A stretch of DNA of 11,522 nucleotides from positions 1-11,522 of the forward strand of contig NZVW01000171.1 of NCBI GenBank assembly GCA_002697475.1. Direction: 5' to 3'. The position numbers were made by a program, and so were the translations under genes. Positions 1 through 5,818 of this stretch are shown here, in pieces (position 1 is the stretch's first letter; each line of letters begins with the position of its first letter). A model generated the notes under the pieces. That model saw only the letters and a program-made list of their open reading frames with translations, was not told where the DNA came from and ran no database searches. The stretch is from Aquimarina sp. GTDB lineage: Bacteria; Bacteroidota; Bacteroidia; Flavobacteriales; Flavobacteriaceae.

Positions 1-883
1 TATCCTCGATTAGTTTCTTTGCATTATACCCATAACCATTGGACTGATCGCAGGTGTTGTTATTTGGGTAAATTTTATTGGGTGCACTGGGATCTGCAGC
101 TACAATATCTTTATAAGACATAGAAGCTCCACTTGAGTTCCATCCGTAAAAAGGAACACCTAATTGTAATTTTGAATTAGCTACTCCACGGCTTTGCCAA
201 TAATCAATAGCACTGGCTGCAAAAGAATATGTGGAGTGATTTATTCGAGGACTGTTATCATAAGCCATAATATGAATATCATCTAAATATTGAAACGCGG
301 CGGAAGAAAAATACTGTCCGCGATATGCTGATGCAGGAACAGCTGTAGAAAGTTCTAATCTTTTCGAAGGGTGGGTGTTCATTTTTGCCCTAAGCGCTGC
401 TAATAAATCTATATATAAGCCCTGACTACTGGCGCTAGGATATTCCCAATCAATATCCAGTCCGTCCAAATTGTATTGAACAATTAGATTATAGAGGTTA
501 TTTACAAAATTGGTTTTAGCGACTCCTTGTGCCACGGCATTAAAAGCTTCCGGATCTCCGTCTGCTGAACATGCTCCTGACTGATACGCATAGCTACACG
601 GAAACCAGCCTCCTACTGCAAGAATAGCTTTAGCACCTTGAGCGTGTGCCGTTGACACCATAGTGCTCAGATAGGCACCGTCAATAGGATTTAATTTTCC
701 ATCCAGATCAGGGTGAATAGTAGCAAAAGAATAAATGACATGAGTTAATTTAGAAGCTTGGTCTGCTGTAACTTGAGATTGCCAACTTTGAATGTAGCCA
801 ACTCTTTTTTGTGCTTGAATAGAGAAAACTGATACTAAAGCAATGAATAGAATTAGAATAAAAGGGAAGTAAGATTTTTTCAT
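1..883 (-). CDS. Secreted glycoside hydrolase family 18 chitinase, C-terminus off the left edge
   Basis: Reading leftward from the ATG at 883, the frame is open for 294 residues to the window edge. Residues 1-24 form a lipid-free signal peptide (MKK start, long hydrophobic core, SIQAQ before KRVGY), so the enzyme is exported. The GH18 TIM-barrel strands follow: VGYIQSW (about 28-34), THVIYSFA (47-54), AILAVGGW (87-93), then the catalytic DGLDIDWEYP at 140-149 with the DxxDxDxE residues D140, D143, D145 and general acid E147, and MAYD at 207-210. The reaction is hydrolysis of beta-1,4-linked N-acetylglucosamine polymers with retention by substrate assistance. The rest of the barrel and any carbohydrate-binding or sorting domain lie outside the window. 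It looks like a host chromosomal gene unrelated to the resistance cluster. An endo-beta-N-acetylglucosaminidase is the main alternative within GH18. Confidence 0.93.
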   Translation of the reverse strand, partial: MKKSYFPFILILFIALVSVFSIQAQKRVGYIQSWQSQVTADQASKLTHVIYSFATIHPDLDGKLNPIDGAYLSTMVSTAHAQGAKAILAVGGWFPCSYAYQSGACSADGDPEAFNAVAQGVAKTNFVNNLYNLIVQYNLDGLDIDWEYPSASSQGLYIDLLAALRAKMNTHPSKRLELSTAVPASAYRGQYFSSAAFQYLDDIHIMAYDNSPRINHSTYSFAASAIDYWQSRGVANSKLQLGVPFYGWNSSGASMSYKDIVAADPSAPNKIYPNNNTCDQSNGYGYNAKKLIED

Positions 884-1249
884 GTTTGTGTAAATTTTTG
901 GAGTTTGTCTGATTAATTATCAAACTGTATATATAAGATATATAGACAATTATTAAGGATATGTAATATTTCCGAAACGAGGTTTAGAAATAACAAAAAA
1001 GAATAAAGGGAATAAGTTGGTCATACTGAAAAATTAAATTTAGTTTACTTATGAAAGTATAAAATTTAATAATTACAGAGTTAATTTTTTAGCTGAACAG
1101 CACCGTATTATTGTTGAATGACAAAGAATTACTTCCCAATACAAAAAGTAAAGTAGTACTGTATATCAGTTAGTTATGGTTATTGGGCAACAAATAGGCA
1201 ACAATAAACTATAAATAAGAGATAATAAAAGCAAGTAAATGTAGGGAGA
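884..1249. other. Gene-free stretch between chitinase and nuclease
   Basis: These 366 bases are AT-rich and hold no open frame of useful length on either strand. They contain the upstream region of the chitinase and the region downstream of the nuclease. The only local pattern I see is the octamer GGCAACAA repeated directly at 1186-1193 and 1197-1204 (11-base period). No tRNA and no terminator hairpin with a T-run was recognised. It may contain a boundary between host DNA and transferred DNA, but nothing in the sequence proves this. Confidence 0.5.
921..949 (-). promoter_or_regulatory. Possible promoter of the chitinase gene
   Basis: On the minus strand a TTG (947-949) lies 18 bases before ACAGTTTG (921-928), an imperfect match to the Bacteroidetes TTG-N19-TAnnTTTG promoter. 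It lies about 40 bases upstream of the chitinase start, which is the right place. The -7 box departs from consensus at its first two bases, so the call is weak. Confidence 0.3.
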
Positions 1250-1741
1250 TTAGAACGAATTGATAAGCGAATATAAACCTTTTTTCTTTGTTTTAGCCCT
1301 CAAATTAAGTGCTTGGTACTTTGGTAACTCTTCGCAGAATACATTGTTGTATGGCTTTGCATAACCTCTTCTGACCATTATTTCATTAAGCGTTTTGCCA
1401 TTTGGCAAAATTATATAAGCTAATGTTCTTCCAAAAGCATCTGTAAGATTTGATTGTTCTTGAATTATAGTAACGCTTGTTTGTGGTTTGGCTTTTTTTA
1501 GTAAAAACTTCATTGACTTGTAACCCAGTTCAATTAAATATGTGCCTGAGATATTCACTTCTCTTTCATCTTGCTTTAATTTTCTGCATAGTTTAATCTC
1601 TGGAGCATCAATACCTAATAGCCTAACTTCTTCTTCATCATTTGTGAAAATATTTTTTACGATTAGTCCGTCTCCATCCAAAACTTTAACCACTTCATAG
1701 TGTGTTCTTATCCTTGTTTGTTTATTAGCACTTGTTTGCAT
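1250..1741 (-). CDS. Staphylococcal nuclease (SNase/thermonuclease)-fold protein
   Basis: A 163-residue protein made almost entirely of one SNase-like OB-fold domain (PF00565 type). Visible signatures are VLDGDG at 20-25, VRLLGIDAPE at 39-48, FGRTLAYI at 103-110 and LNEIMVRRGYAKPY at 118-131. The three catalytic residues of micrococcal nuclease are all present in equivalent places: R40, E48 and R105, with the calcium-binding aspartates D24 and D45. The usual T after DGD is G25, and T41 of the classical enzyme is replaced by alanine (GIDAPE). No signal peptide is seen, so it is either cytoplasmic or exported by another route. It likely cleaves DNA and/or RNA to 3'-phosphates. Such stand-alone nucleases are common on plasmids and integrative elements. 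The ATG at 1741 is the only reasonable start. It is divergent from the gene at 1834. Confidence 0.85.
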   Translation of the reverse strand: MQTSANKQTRIRTHYEVVKVLDGDGLIVKNIFTNDEEEVRLLGIDAPEIKLCRKLKQDEREVNISGTYLIELGYKSMKFLLKKAKPQTSVTIIQEQSNLTDAFGRTLAYIILPNGKTLNEIMVRRGYAKPYNNVFCEELPKYQALNLRAKTKKKGLYSLINSF

Positions 1742-1762
1742 TTGTTTACGTTTATTAACGAA

Positions 1763-1792
1763 TTGATATTCAATATGTTAGGTTTATCTTTG
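1763..1792 (+). promoter_or_regulatory. Consensus Bacteroidetes promoter for the gene at 1834
   Basis: TTG at 1763-1765, a 19-base spacer, then TATCTTTG at 1785-1792: an exact match to the primary-sigma promoter of Bacteroidetes (TTG-N19-TAnnTTTG). Transcription would start near 1798-1800, giving a leader of about 35 bases before the ATG at 1834. Confidence 0.8.
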
Positions 1793-1833
1793 TAATAGTA
1801 AGAATTATTATTAACATTTAAAAATTTAAAGAA

Positions 1834-2637
1834 ATGGCAAGACAGAAAGGTCCCCTAAAATATGTCGGTACTCTTGGAGATATTAGACATTTTAAAATTA
1901 AAGGAAATGAAGGTTATTTTGCAGGTTTGACTGGTGGTCCAACTGCTGAACAAATTGCAACTGATCCCGCATTCCAAAGAACTCGTGAAAATATGAACGA
2001 ATTTGGTGGTTGTGCTATGGCAGGTAAATCCGTTAGAGTTGGATTAGCAAGTCTAATGAAAAATATGGCAGATAGTCAAGTGACTGGAAGATTGACTGCT
2101 ATAATGAAGAAAATCAATTTAGAAGATGGTTCAGAAGCCAGAGGTAAACGAGCTGTGTTGATTTCGACAGTGCCAAACTATTTGAAAGGATTTGACTTTA
2201 ACAGATTCACTTCTTTCAATGGTGCTTTTAATGCTCCGTTCACAATTACTCCTGCTGGTTCTCGTGATAGTTCAACTTTGGATGTTCCCGCATTCAATCC
2301 GTTGAATTACTTAAACATACCAGCCGGTGCAACTCATTTTAGAATTATCAATGCTATTTCAGTATTGTCTGATTATGAGTTTAACACTACTACAAAGGTT
2401 TATGAGCCTAAAGAAGCAAGTTTGAACGAATTAAAAGATGTTCAGTATTCTGCCTATTTACCTGTTGATTCAGTTACTGCATTAATTTCATTGGTTGCTA
2501 CATTACCAGGTTCTCCAACTATGACAACTGATGTAAGTGTTTTAAACTCTATCGGTATTGAGTTTTATCAAGAAGTAGGTTCAAACTACTATGTGTTTGC
2601 ACAAGGTAACGCCTTAAAGATTTCCGAAATATTCTAA
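1834..2637 (+). CDS. Flavobacterial 'MARQKG' family protein of unknown function
   Basis: A 267-residue protein whose N-terminus (MARQKG, then GTLGDIRHFKIKG, then DPAFQRTREN at 44-53, EFGGCAMAGKSVR at 56-68) matches a family I recognise as recurrent and unnamed in Flavobacteriia, often in several copies per genome. No catalytic motif, signal peptide or membrane segment is visible. The first third is basic and helical; the rest (about 105-267) reads as beta-rich, with a conserved-looking end, IGIEFYQEVGSNYYVFAQGN (241-260). It stands alone, with its own consensus promoter and its own terminator. I do not assign a function. The beta-rich build and abundance could fit a structural or secreted component, but that is only a guess. 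The ATG at 1834 follows a short AT-rich leader and is the obvious start. Confidence 0.85.
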   Translation: MARQKGPLKYVGTLGDIRHFKIKGNEGYFAGLTGGPTAEQIATDPAFQRTRENMNEFGGCAMAGKSVRVGLASLMKNMADSQVTGRLTAIMKKINLEDGSEARGKRAVLISTVPNYLKGFDFNRFTSFNGAFNAPFTITPAGSRDSSTLDVPAFNPLNYLNIPAGATHFRIINAISVLSDYEFNTTTKVYEPKEASLNELKDVQYSAYLPVDSVTALISLVATLPGSPTMTTDVSVLNSIGIEFYQEVGSNYYVFAQGNALKISEIF

Positions 2638-2668
2638 GATGCCATTTTAGAGATTTATGGAATTAGAA

Positions 2669-2703
2669 GAAAGCCTGCTCATTTGAGTAGGCTTTTCTTT
2701 TTG
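2669..2703 (+). terminator. Rho-independent terminator after the MARQKG-family gene
   Basis: AAGCCTGCTC (2671-2680), loop ATTT, then GAGTAGGCTT (2685-2694): a 10-bp stem with one G-T pair, followed by TTCTTTTT. It lies about 30 bases past the stop codon at 2637 and has the standard geometry of an intrinsic terminator. Confidence 0.85.
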
Positions 2704-2774
2704 GCACTTTGTAGGGTTTGCATTTTTTTATTAAGACGGTGCAATCTTATTGGGCTAAAATATGCCTTATACAG

Positions 2775-2790
2775 TACTCAAATATGAGTA
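2775..2790. repeat. Short perfect hairpin between convergent genes
   Basis: TACTCA-AATA-TGAGTA is a perfect 6-bp inverted repeat just beyond the stop of the minus-strand gene at 2794. There is no T-run after it on either strand, so it is at best a weak mRNA-end structure. Confidence 0.4.
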
Positions 2791-2793
2791 GCC

Positions 2794-3228
2794 CTAGGAA
2801 TACCTCTTTTTAGAAATATAGCGATAGAAAACCGCCCTACGTGCATCATCAATTAGTTTTAGGTTGAGTTTATAAACCTTTTCTTGTTCTTCTAAAAGTT
2901 GTAAGGCTTTGACTGACTTTTTGAAAATAGAAATATCATTATTTGCCTGTTCAAATCCGTTCAAAATGCCTTGTTTAAGGTCATTTTTTGTGATGAACGG
3001 AATAACTGAACCTTTTAAATAGTAATGAAAGGATTTTGCACGCCATAGCCCAAAACATAGCCAATATAACTGCTCTTTAGCTTCCTCTGTGGGTGCTATC
3101 AAAATAAAGCAATTCGGGCAAGGTTGTTTAAGTGGCTTTCCGCTGTTCATCCCTTTGTTCAAAATGTAGAAATGTGGCTTTTCAGTTTCGGCTGCTGGTC
3201 TGTAAGTTTTGAGAGTGAATTTTGTCAT
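2794..3228 (-). CDS. DUF6943-like protein of Bacteroidetes mobile elements
   Basis: A 144-residue soluble protein of unknown function that I recognise by its pattern: MTKFTLKTYRP start, KPHFYILNKGMNSGKPL (18-34), CPNCF (37-41, a CxxC pair), LYWLCFGLWRAKSFH (54-68), GSVIPFI (73-79), KSVKALQLLEEQEK (104-117) and LKLIDDARRAVFYRY (123-137). This family is, to my memory DUF6943, carried by conjugative transposons and related islands of Bacteroidetes. The number should be confirmed, but the family resemblance is strong. The CxxC might bind metal, although no second pair is visible. Its ATG at 3228 opens leftward out of the structured gene-free stretch. It is the only intact mobile-element-type gene in the window, with no integrase or relaxase in view. 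Confidence 0.7.
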   Translation of the reverse strand: MTKFTLKTYRPAAETEKPHFYILNKGMNSGKPLKQPCPNCFILIAPTEEAKEQLYWLCFGLWRAKSFHYYLKGSVIPFITKNDLKQGILNGFEQANNDISIFKKSVKALQLLEEQEKVYKLNLKLIDDARRAVFYRYISKKRYS

Positions 3229-3661
3229 TTTCCGAGAATTTTAGTTGGCTTCCGAAATCCCCTTCACAAAATTTTTTGACAAAGAAAAAAACGAAAAAAA
3301 AAGAAAGCCATCTCATCAGGTGGTGGAGATTGGACAAGCAAGTTTTTTGGGAAAAATACTACCCGATAGGGTGGAGATTTTTTTCAAAACCCGTAGGGCT
3401 TGAACTTGAAGGGCCAATTGTAACCACCTACATTTGCTATCTTTTTTATTCTTTTGGCATAACATTTTTTACTTACTCTCTTATTTGTAAAATGCTTATT
3501 TGGTTGTTCAATTCCTTTGGGGAAATATGACCAGAAAAAAAATAAACTATACCTATTCTAAAAGCGTGGGCTGGTGTGTGGCAAGTGTAGCGATTGAAAG
3601 AAACGGAACTAAATGCGGTGGGATGGAATGAAGTAATACTGTATGCATTGCAGGGTTGCAG

Positions 3662-3692
3662 ACTTTGCAAACTTTACAATTTACTGCAAAGT
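3662..3692. repeat. Inverted repeat ACTTTGCA/TGCAAAGT
   Basis: Perfect 8-bp arms at 3662-3669 and 3685-3692 with a 15-base loop. It lies in the gene-free stretch, with several overlapping TTGCA words just before it. Confidence 0.55.
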
Positions 3693-3966
3693 TGTTGTGC
3701 GGTGGGCTTGCATACGGATTGCGTAATGGAATAGTGTGTCGCTTAGTGGAGTGTAGAGAATGAGCTACTCTTGCTTGCATTATTAGGTGTTAGTGGGTAT
3801 ATGCAATGAAAGAATGTAGGCACGAAATGAGAGAATGAAATGTACCTACTATAAACCGACATTAACTCATAGTTTATTTTTTTTCTGACCGCTGAAAAGG
3901 GTGGTTGGGGAATTGTGGTCTTTCGGTTGGTGAAGTAGGTTTAAAGCGTTGGCAATGAGCGGATAC

Positions 3967-4054
3967 TTAACATAATGTTATTATAGGACATAGGCTTTAG
4001 CCCGTAATGCAATGAAGCCCTTGTGGTATGTACTATAATGCCACATTATGTTAA
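3967..4054. repeat. Large imperfect hairpin 1 of the array
   Basis: Outer arms TTAACATAATG (3967-3977) and CATTATGTTAA (4044-4054) pair perfectly over 11 bp. Inside, ATTATAG (3980-3986) pairs with CTATAAT (4033-4039), ACATA (3988-3992) with TATGT (4027-4031), and GGCTT (3993-3997) with AAGCC (4015-4019). The result is a rod of about 28 bp with small internal loops. It is preceded by AGCGTTGG and AGCGGA (3945-3962). Confidence 0.75.
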
Positions 4055-4065
4055 TGTAGCTTTGG

Positions 4066-4225
4066 GTTGTTATTTTCTGGCACAAGTTGCACAGAGCGGT
4101 ACTTTGGAGTGCATACGCCTTTTTGCTTTTGTGTGGTGGCATAGCTCTTTACTACCGAAGGAACGAGGATATTAATGGGCTATAATTAGCGTTGGATTGC
4201 AAAAAGTGTGACAGAAAATAACAAC
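4066..4225. repeat. Large hairpin 2 of the array
   Basis: GTTGTTATTTTCTG (4066-4079) is the exact reverse complement of CAGAAAATAACAAC (4212-4225). After one mismatch, CAC (4081-4083) pairs with GTG (4208-4210), and after an internal loop TTGC (4087-4090) pairs with GCAA (4199-4202). A 14-bp perfect stem enclosing about 130 bases is very unlikely by chance in this setting. The loop holds further small stems such as GCTA-TAAT-TAGC (4179-4190). Confidence 0.8.
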
Positions 4226-4245
4226 TGTAGCGTTGGAAGAGCGGA

Positions 4246-4303
4246 AGCCTATAAAAAGACAGAGGAGTTATGAGGCACGAATAACGTTGGATTTTTATAG
4301 GCT
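4246..4303. repeat. Hairpin 3 of the array (perfect 12-bp stem)
   Basis: AGCCTATAAAAA (4246-4257) and TTTTTATAGGCT (4292-4303) are perfect 12-bp arms. Inside, GTTAT (4267-4271) pairs with ATAAC (4281-4285). It overlaps the 3' end of the doubtful ORF at 4249-4506. Like hairpin 1 it is preceded by AGCGTTGG and AGCGGA (4229-4245). Confidence 0.8.
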
Positions 4304-4506
4304 GGGGAAAGAAACCTACGGAACCAACCGTTATTAAAGTCGTGCCTGTGGCACACCTTATTATTTATCCGTAATAAAAACCAAAGATTATTTTTACCGA
4401 AGTCAGGTAGTTTATCACCTTCAAAATGAGGAAATATTTGAGCTACCTTTTCAAGGTATTTTATGGCTACTGGTAAGTTTTGTTGCTTTACGGATTTCCA
4501 ATACAT
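4249..4506 (-). CDS. Doubtful 85-residue hypothetical protein, possibly a truncated gene
   Basis: An ATG at 4506 opens an 85-codon frame. The first half (MYWKSVKQQ, AIKYLEKVAQIFPHF, DKLPDFGKNNLWFLL) has ordinary protein character, with a helix-like stretch of about 20 residues. The second half, from roughly residue 52 (CHRHDFNNGWFRRF onward), is encoded wholly by the inverted repeats at 4246-4354, so its amino acids are dictated by DNA structure. This suggests that a real reading frame was cut and fused to repeat DNA, or that the frame is chance. A TATCTTTG box lies about 126 bases upstream. I recognise no family. Confidence 0.3.
   Translation of the reverse strand: MYWKSVKQQNLPVAIKYLEKVAQIFPHFEGDKLPDFGKNNLWFLLRINNKVCHRHDFNNGWFRRFLSPAYKNPTLFVPHNSSVFL
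4273..4347. repeat. Second long inverted repeat interlocked with hairpin 3
   Basis: AGGCACGA (4273-4280) pairs with TCGTGCCT (4340-4347), AATAACG (4280-4286) with CGTTATT (4329-4335), and TTGG (4287-4290) with CCAA (4324-4327). The left arm sits in the loop of hairpin 3 while the right arm lies outside it, so the two structures either exclude each other or form a pseudoknot. GTGCC-TGT-GGCAC (4342-4354) is a further small stem at its right end. Confidence 0.65.
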
Positions 4507-4631
4507 TCTGCTGAATTAACATATTTGGCTAATGAGTTTACTTACATTATTGGTATTATCATTTGACTTTATTAACTAACAAATGTTATTACCTATATAC
4601 TTTTGAAAATTGAAATGTCATTAACTATACA

Positions 4632-4639
4632 CAAAGATA
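4632..4639 (-). promoter_or_regulatory. Possible -7 promoter box, minus strand
   Basis: TATCTTTG on the minus strand is a perfect Bacteroidetes -7 element, but no TTG lies at the proper distance (the sequence 19 bases upstream is ATT). It would transcribe the doubtful ORF ending at 4249 and then the hairpin array, with a leader of about 120 bases. Confidence 0.35.
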
Positions 4640-4666
4640 ATAAATGTTAGGCAAATTAAATAAAGG

Positions 4667-4707
4667 ACTACTCTTCCTGAGTGTTGCAGGAAGTGGGTGA
4701 TTGTAGT
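4667..4707. repeat. Hairpin downstream of the arsO-like gene
   Basis: CTTCCTG (4673-4679) and CAGGAAG (4687-4693) are perfect 7-bp arms around a 7-base loop, and ACTAC (4667-4671) pairs with GTAGT (4703-4707) outside an unpaired stretch. It lies about 60 bases beyond the arsO-like stop (minus strand). No T-run follows on the minus strand, so it is not a canonical terminator, though it could stabilise the 3' end of the operon mRNA. Confidence 0.55.
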
Positions 4708-4756
4708 AAGTAAGGTACGAGCGAACGAAAAGAACCTACTGGAAGCAAATGGGGAG

Positions 4757-5809
4757 TTATGACAATGAATTAATTATTTCTTTTGCTGTAATTTTTGCAG
4801 TTTTACCAACGCCATAAATGGTTGCTGAAGCAAAACCTGTCCAATTACCATAACCCACTAGCCATAAATTTGACTCTTTAACTGCTCGCGTATTTTTTGT
4901 TATTACTTTATCATTTTCAATAATATTTAATTTTTTTAAATGGTTCAAATAAGGTCTAAAACCAGTACACCATATAATGGCATCAAAAGCTTCTTTTTTT
5001 CCATCTTGCCAAATTACACCGTTTTTATAAAATGAGGAAAATGGACGATGATCTTTAAATACGTTACGTGCTAATCCATCTTTCACACTTTCAACTTGTA
5101 CAATATCACTCAAAGAAACTTGTAAAGTATTTGAAGTATTCTTTTTCTTAAGATACTTTTCATTAGCTTGATTAAACAAGTAACGACCGTCAATTTCTTC
5201 TGGTAGAAACGTAGGTTTATCTAGTGTTACCCACTTTGTATAAGCTACTTTAGAAACTTCTGCTAAAATTTGAGCACCAGAATTACCCCCACCAACAACA
5301 ACTACTCTTTTGTTTCTGAAAGGTGAACTATTTTTATAAGCACTAGAGTGTATTTGCATACCTAAAAATTCATCAATTTTAGGATATATAGGAATAAAAG
5401 GTGAACGAGCTGTACCTGTAGCACTTACAACAGTTTTACTAATAAATACTCCTTGATTGGTTTTTAATTTAAATAATTCTCCTTCTTTAACAACTTCTTC
5501 AACAAATGTACTTCGTTGTATTGGGAAATTATATCGTTTTTCGTAATTGGACAAATAACTCAAATATTCTTCCTTTGTAGGATATTCTTGTTTAGTTGTA
5601 GGCATTTGCCAACCAGAAAGTGAGCTATATTGAGAAGGTGAAAATAATTTTAAACTATCCCAAGTATGTAACCAAGAACCACCGGAATTACCTTCTGCAT
5701 CTAGAATTAAATAATTTAGTTTACTTCTTTTTAAAAAATAAGCAACGGACAAGCCTGCCTGCCCGCCACCTATTATTATACAATCAAATATTTTATTAGG
5801 TATTGCCAT
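4757..5809 (-). CDS. arsO: ArsO-like flavin-dependent monooxygenase
   Basis: A 350-residue FAD- and NAD(P)H-binding oxidoreductase of the CzcO/ArsO group. Visible features are the FAD Rossmann motif GGGQAG at 14-19, the group motif WDSLKLFSPSQYSSLSGW at about 50-67, the MP..YP..EEYLSYL..Y run at 69-89, the NADPH motif VVVVGGGNSGA at about 169-179 and the TGFRP motif near 282-286. The length matches ArsO proteins of ars operons, where an organoarsenical- or arsenic-linked oxidation has been proposed. The actual substrate is not certain for the family. It is last in the resistance block, nine bases after the broken MerP-like gene, and starts at the ATG at 5809. An unrelated flavin monooxygenase with the same fold is possible, but the gene context favours ArsO. 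Confidence 0.75.
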   Translation of the reverse strand: MAIPNKIFDCIIIGGGQAGLSVAYFLKRSKLNYLILDAEGNSGGSWLHTWDSLKLFSPSQYSSLSGWQMPTTKQEYPTKEEYLSYLSNYEKRYNFPIQRSTFVEEVVKEGELFKLKTNQGVFISKTVVSATGTARSPFIPIYPKIDEFLGMQIHSSAYKNSSPFRNKRVVVVGGGNSGAQILAEVSKVAYTKWVTLDKPTFLPEEIDGRYLFNQANEKYLKKKNTSNTLQVSLSDIVQVESVKDGLARNVFKDHRPFSSFYKNGVIWQDGKKEAFDAIIWCTGFRPYLNHLKKLNIIENDKVITKNTRAVKESNLWLVGYGNWTGFASATIYGVGKTAKITAKEIINSLS

Positions 5810-5818
5810 AATAAGCCC

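Larger units (their letters stand above)
3229..4248. other. Gene-free, highly structured stretch of mobile-element type
   Basis: About 1 kb without a convincing gene. The part nearest the DUF6943-like gene (3229-3540) has a purine tract (about 3280-3307), the decamer GGTGGAGATT repeated at 3322-3331 and 3370-3379, and a small stem CTACCC-GATA-GGGTGG at 3359-3374. An open frame on the plus strand (3222-3530) looks like chance. From 3541 to 4248 the plus strand is G-rich and T-rich with many inverted repeats, including ACTTTGCA/TGCAAAGT (3662-3669/3685-3692) and the large hairpins listed separately. It could hold a transfer origin, a structured RNA or relics of recombination; the sequence does not decide between these. 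Confidence 0.6.

Noticed and set aside
3222..3530. 102-codon plus-strand open frame next to the DUF6943-like gene
   Set aside because: Its start overlaps the opposing start codon, its beginning runs through a purine tract giving KKKTKKKE, and its composition follows local DNA repeats. It may be a by-product of a conserved non-coding segment.
3473..3780. Two overlapping minus-strand open frames (65 and 75 codons)
   Set aside because: They overlap each other in different frames, have no family resemblance, and have compositions (many His, Thr, Pro, Ser) typical of translating non-coding DNA.
3967..4054. Integron attC site
   Set aside because: The left end contains ACTTAAC, which fits RYYYAAC, but the right end GTTAATG does not fit GTTRRRY and does not pair with it at the outer bases. 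No integron integrase is in view. The GTTAGGC at 4646-4652 lacks a matching partner.
3946..4354. Group II intron or CRISPR array
   Set aside because: There is no domain V-like element or reverse transcriptase for an intron, and the stems differ in sequence and spacing, so there is no repeat-spacer pattern.
4667..4707. Intrinsic terminator for the resistance run
   Set aside because: The stem is good but no T-run follows on the minus strand, so it is listed only as a hairpin.
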